NCBI GenBank assembly: GCA_018262455.1
Contig: JAGSPR010000378.1
Coordinates: 1 to 9,293, forward strand
Source: Deltaproteobacteria bacterium
Lineage (GTDB): Bacteria; Myxococcota; Polyangia; Haliangiales; Haliangiaceae
Reading direction: 5' to 3'
Length of the DNA stretch: 9,293 nucleotides
The position numbers and the translations under genes were made by a program. Under the pieces are notes generated by a model, which was not told the origin of the DNA, made no database searches, and saw only the letters and a program-made list of their open reading frames with translations. This document shows, in pieces, positions 7,052 through 9,293 of this stretch (position 1 is the first letter of the stretch; the number at the start of each line of letters is the position of its first letter).

Positions 7052-8422
7052 TCACGCCTCCGCGTCGGGCTCGACGAGCCGGCGGAACTCCGGATCTTCG
7101 ACGAGCCCCGTGAAGTCGGGGTCGTCCGCGATCTCGGGCGCGAGGTCGGGATCGAGCTCGACGGCGCGTGCGATCGCGGCGAGCGCGAGCGGCCGGTCGC
7201 CGCGAAGCGCGTGCGCGCACGCGAGCGTGTAGTGGCTCATCGCGTATCGCGGACGCAGCTCGACGGCGCGCCCGACGGACGCGATGCACGCGGCGTACTC
7301 GCCGGCCTTGACCTCGGCCAGGGCGCGGTCGTCGAAGTCGTCCGCCGTCTTCGGCTCGCCCCTCCCGTACTCGAGCGCGAGCGCCTCGCGATTCCGTCCG
7401 AGCTCGTGGAGCGTCACGATCCGGTTCTTGCGAGCTTCCACCGCGACCGCGGGGTCGCAGGTGCAGCCCTCGGTGGTCGTGAACGCCGCGAGCGCGTTCT
7501 CGTGGTCTGCGCGGTAGGCGAAGCGCAGGCCCCGGACGAACTGCGCCGATCCATTCCCGGGGTCCGCGGTCAGCAGCCGGATGATCAGCGCGTCCGCCTC
7601 GTCGTCACGACCGAGTGCGGCGAAGCACTCGGTGGCCTCCTGGAGGGCAGTGATGTCGTGGGGCAACCGTTCGATGAGGCGCAGCCACGCCGCGAGCGCG
7701 GCCTCGGGCTCGTCCGCGGCCGCGCTCAGCTTCTGCGCAACCTCCGCCGGCGACTCCGGCTGCGCTCGCGGGCGGCGTCCCGATGACTCCGGGCCGGTGC
7801 CCGGCACGTCGGGCGCGTGCAACGCCGGGTCGTCGCCCGTGAGCTGCGGAACGAGCGCGACGAACGCCCAGTCCTGGGAACCGGAGTCGTCGAACACGAT
7901 CCGCTTCTGGTCGTGCGGGCCGACGACCGTGATGCTGAACAGGCCCTCGCCCGCGTCACCCGCGCCGTCGTCGATCGTGAACTGATCGGCGAGGTCCTCG
8001 TCTTCGAGGAATCCGGCCAGCTCGGCGATGCGCGCGTCGGGGGCGTCGTGGCGGATCGAGAGGTGGCACTCGCTCGCCACCGCGATCGCTCCGAGGCGGG
8101 CGATGATCGCGCGCAGCGTCGGTCCGCCCAGGTCGAAACCTCCGGCCCAGAAGAACACCATCCGGTCGACGCACATGACCCTGGCCTCGTCCGCGAACAG
8201 CCCCTTGATCAAGAACCGGGACGCCTCCTCGTTGGGCCACTCGACGCCGTGACGTCGGCCGAAATCAGTCAGCGGAGGCGACACGCGATCGGTGGCCCAC
8301 GGCGACGGGTCACTGGCCTCGAAACGAACGTAGTCGTCGACGAGCGAACGCAGCTCCCGTTCGCATCGCTCGGCCGCCTCCGTCGAAGCAAACTCCGCGG
8401 CCTGCATCACCACGTGGGCCAT
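7052..8422 (-). CDS. TPR-repeat protein with unrecognised N-terminal domain
   Basis: A 456-residue protein from ATG 8420-8422 to TGA 7052-7054. Other in-frame starts exist at 8446 and 8407. There is no signal peptide or membrane segment, so it is probably cytoplasmic. Residues about 1-192 form a mixed alpha/beta domain I cannot name. It includes RMVFFWAGGFDLGGPTLRAI at 87-106, and later LFSITVVGPHDQKRIVFDD and WAFVALVP, which look like beta strands. A Pro/Ser/Arg-rich linker follows (195-228). From about 235 to 426 the chain is built of TPR-type helix pairs. The best are 365-392 (ALAEVKAGEYAACIASVGRA) and 394-426, which ends A-I-x-R-A-V-E-L-D-P. The end (DDPDFTGLVEDPEFRRLV) is the usual cap of stand-alone TPR arrays. 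TPRs mediate protein binding. The partner is unknown and no operon mate is apparent; no Shine-Dalgarno is visible before the chosen start. Confidence 0.75.
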   Translation of the reverse strand: MAHVVMQAAEFASTEAAERCERELRSLVDDYVRFEASDPSPWATDRVSPPLTDFGRRHGVEWPNEEASRFLIKGLFADEARVMCVDRMVFFWAGGFDLGGPTLRAIIARLGAIAVASECHLSIRHDAPDARIAELAGFLEDEDLADQFTIDDGAGDAGEGLFSITVVGPHDQKRIVFDDSGSQDWAFVALVPQLTGDDPALHAPDVPGTGPESSGRRPRAQPESPAEVAQKLSAAADEPEAALAAWLRLIERLPHDITALQEATECFAALGRDDEADALIIRLLTADPGNGSAQFVRGLRFAYRADHENALAAFTTTEGCTCDPAVAVEARKNRIVTLHELGRNREALALEYGRGEPKTADDFDDRALAEVKAGEYAACIASVGRAVELRPRYAMSHYTLACAHALRGDRPLALAAIARAVELDPDLAPEIADDPDFTGLVEDPEFRRLVEPDAEA

Positions 8423-8552
8423 TGGCCGCACGCTACGAGCCCGCAACGCCGGCTGTCAATTCCCCACGGCGAGGACATTCAAGCGGCGATTCACCGGGGC
8501 CCGATCGCAAGAGTGTGTTCGAGATGAACCGTTGACGCGTGGTTCGAGACCC
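8423..8552. other. Intergenic region between two minus-strand genes
   Basis: About 130 bp separate the stop of the 8553-9260 gene from the TPR start, so the two may or may not be co-transcribed. I see no strong hairpin and no consensus promoter. A few GC-rich stretches are present without clear symmetry. Confidence 0.4.
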
Positions 8553-9260
8553 TCAGCCGTGTGCGAGGGTGAGCCCTTCGAGGAACAGCATGATCTCGCT
8601 CTGCCCTCGTCGTGCCAGCCGGTCGATCACCAGGCGAATGGCTGGACGCGAATTGCGCAGTGCCAGCCGCTGACACCAGGCGACTTCTCGTTCGCTCGGC
8701 GCGCCCTGCGAGCTCTTCGACTCCTTGAGCTCCCACGCAGCCCGGGCCGCTTGTCGCGCGATGTGCACGGCGTTGCTGGCGTGGGCTGCTTCGCCATGCC
8801 AACGACCGTCGCCCTCGGCGGCGCTCACGAGTTGGTCGAACGTGGCGCGCTCGCTCGGCGCGGCATCGCCGTGCGCGGCCCGAGCCCACTCGATCATGAG
8901 CTTGAGCTGGGCTTCGGCGGTGAGTGCCAAGCGACAACGGCGAAACCGCCGCACGTCGTCACCGCTGACCACGCCGCTCGCGACGGCGTGATGCGCTGCA
9001 CATTCAACGAGCGGCGACGTATTCTCGAAGCCTGGCAGCGGACGGCGAACGAGCTCGTCGGCATGTCGGCGGGTATATGCTTCGAACGCGGGCTTGAGCT
9101 CGCTGTCGAACAGGTCGATCTCGTCGTCGGTCGGAGCTTCGGCGTCGTCTGTAAAGTGGGCGACCCAACCCTCGAAGGCGGCCAACAGCTTGAGGCAGCC
9201 TGCAGTGCCGAGCGCGTCGATGATTCTTTGACACGCGCCGGAGCCGTCACTGTTGGACAC
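8553..9260 (-). CDS. Hypothetical protein, probably alpha-helical
   Basis: A 235-residue protein from GTG 9258-9260 to TGA 8553-8555. The GTG is preferred because GAGG lies five bases upstream (9266-9269 on the plus strand), a reasonable Shine-Dalgarno. The frame is nevertheless open to the window edge, so the protein could be longer. The sequence is rich in Ala, Arg, Glu and Leu and breaks into amphipathic helices (for example 20-37, 52-71, 110-130, 156-181, 190-232). There is no signal peptide and no membrane segment. Five cysteines (10, 22, 87, 109, 196) and histidines H90/H91 are scattered without a metal-site spacing I recognise. I cannot assign a family. Codon usage with strong third-position G/C and the sensible amino-acid mix support a real gene. 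The overlapping frame starting at the ATG 9260-9262 is its shadow. Confidence 0.65.
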   Translation of the reverse strand: MSNSDGSGACQRIIDALGTAGCLKLLAAFEGWVAHFTDDAEAPTDDEIDLFDSELKPAFEAYTRRHADELVRRPLPGFENTSPLVECAAHHAVASGVVSGDDVRRFRRCRLALTAEAQLKLMIEWARAAHGDAAPSERATFDQLVSAAEGDGRWHGEAAHASNAVHIARQAARAAWELKESKSSQGAPSEREVAWCQRLALRNSRPAIRLVIDRLARRGQSEIMLFLEGLTLAHG

Positions 9261-9265
9261 ATACG

Positions 9266-9269
9266 CCTC
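9266..9269 (-). promoter_or_regulatory. Ribosome binding site supporting a GTG start
   Basis: GAGG on the minus strand is five bases upstream of the GTG at 9260. Most other genes in this window lack a clear Shine-Dalgarno, so this one helps to choose the start. Confidence 0.4.
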
Positions 9270-9293
9270 GACGCCTCTGTGGCCAGCCTGTTC

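Noticed and set aside
6525..7289. Open frame of 254 codons on the minus strand across the mosaic patch
   Set aside because: Arg/Ala-rich translation typical of a G/C-rich shadow; it overlaps the macro-domain end, the beta-helix fragment and the TPR gene end.
7817..8527. Open frame of 236 codons opposite the TPR gene
   Set aside because: Antisense shadow with Arg/Glu/Val/Asp-rich composition and no start signal or domain.

Overview
The window is high-GC bacterial DNA with strong G/C preference at third codon positions. The gene types point to a delta-proteobacterial, Myxococcota-like genome: a two-PilZ protein fused to a receiver-like domain, a secreted outer-membrane barrel, TPR proteins and haem-peroxidase-type proteins. 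That placement is an inference from gene style, not from a phylogenetic marker.

Layout. (1) 2-226 (+): C-terminal end of a probable di-haem cytochrome c peroxidase-like protein. (2) 309-953 (-): signal-peptide-bearing outer-membrane beta-barrel protein, convergent with the first gene across a strong hairpin. (3) 1166-2899 (-): 577-residue protein with an unrecognised N-terminal region, a degenerate PilZ domain, a canonical c-di-GMP-type PilZ domain and a receiver-like C-terminus. (4) 3113-5548 (+): complete ATP-dependent Lon protease, divergent from the PilZ gene. (5) 5682-5845 (+): tRNA-Val(UAC) and tRNA-Asp(GUC) behind a promoter with a perfect -35 box. (6) 5998-6561 (+): MacroD/YmdB-type macro-domain protein. 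(7) 6712-7037 (+): broken 3' end of a probable parallel beta-helix protein, spread over three reading frames. (8) 7052-8422 (-): TPR protein with an unrecognised N-terminal domain. (9) 8553-9260 (-): unrecognised, probably alpha-helical protein.

How the genes relate. Lon is housekeeping protein quality control, and the tRNA pair is ordinary translation equipment. The PilZ protein probably reads cyclic di-GMP, but no cyclase, phosphodiesterase or motility gene is visible beside it. The macro-domain gene and the broken beta-helix fragment follow the tRNA pair directly and differ in base composition from their surroundings. This suggests a remodelled patch, either an insertion or deletion scar next to tRNA genes or an assembly join.

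I see no CRISPR array, insertion sequence or complete new multi-gene system. The observations most worth following are the PilZ architecture, the apparently leaderless lon promoter that shares its -10 heptamer with the tRNA promoter, the tRNA-adjacent mosaic patch, and the unrecognised N-terminal domain of the TPR protein.
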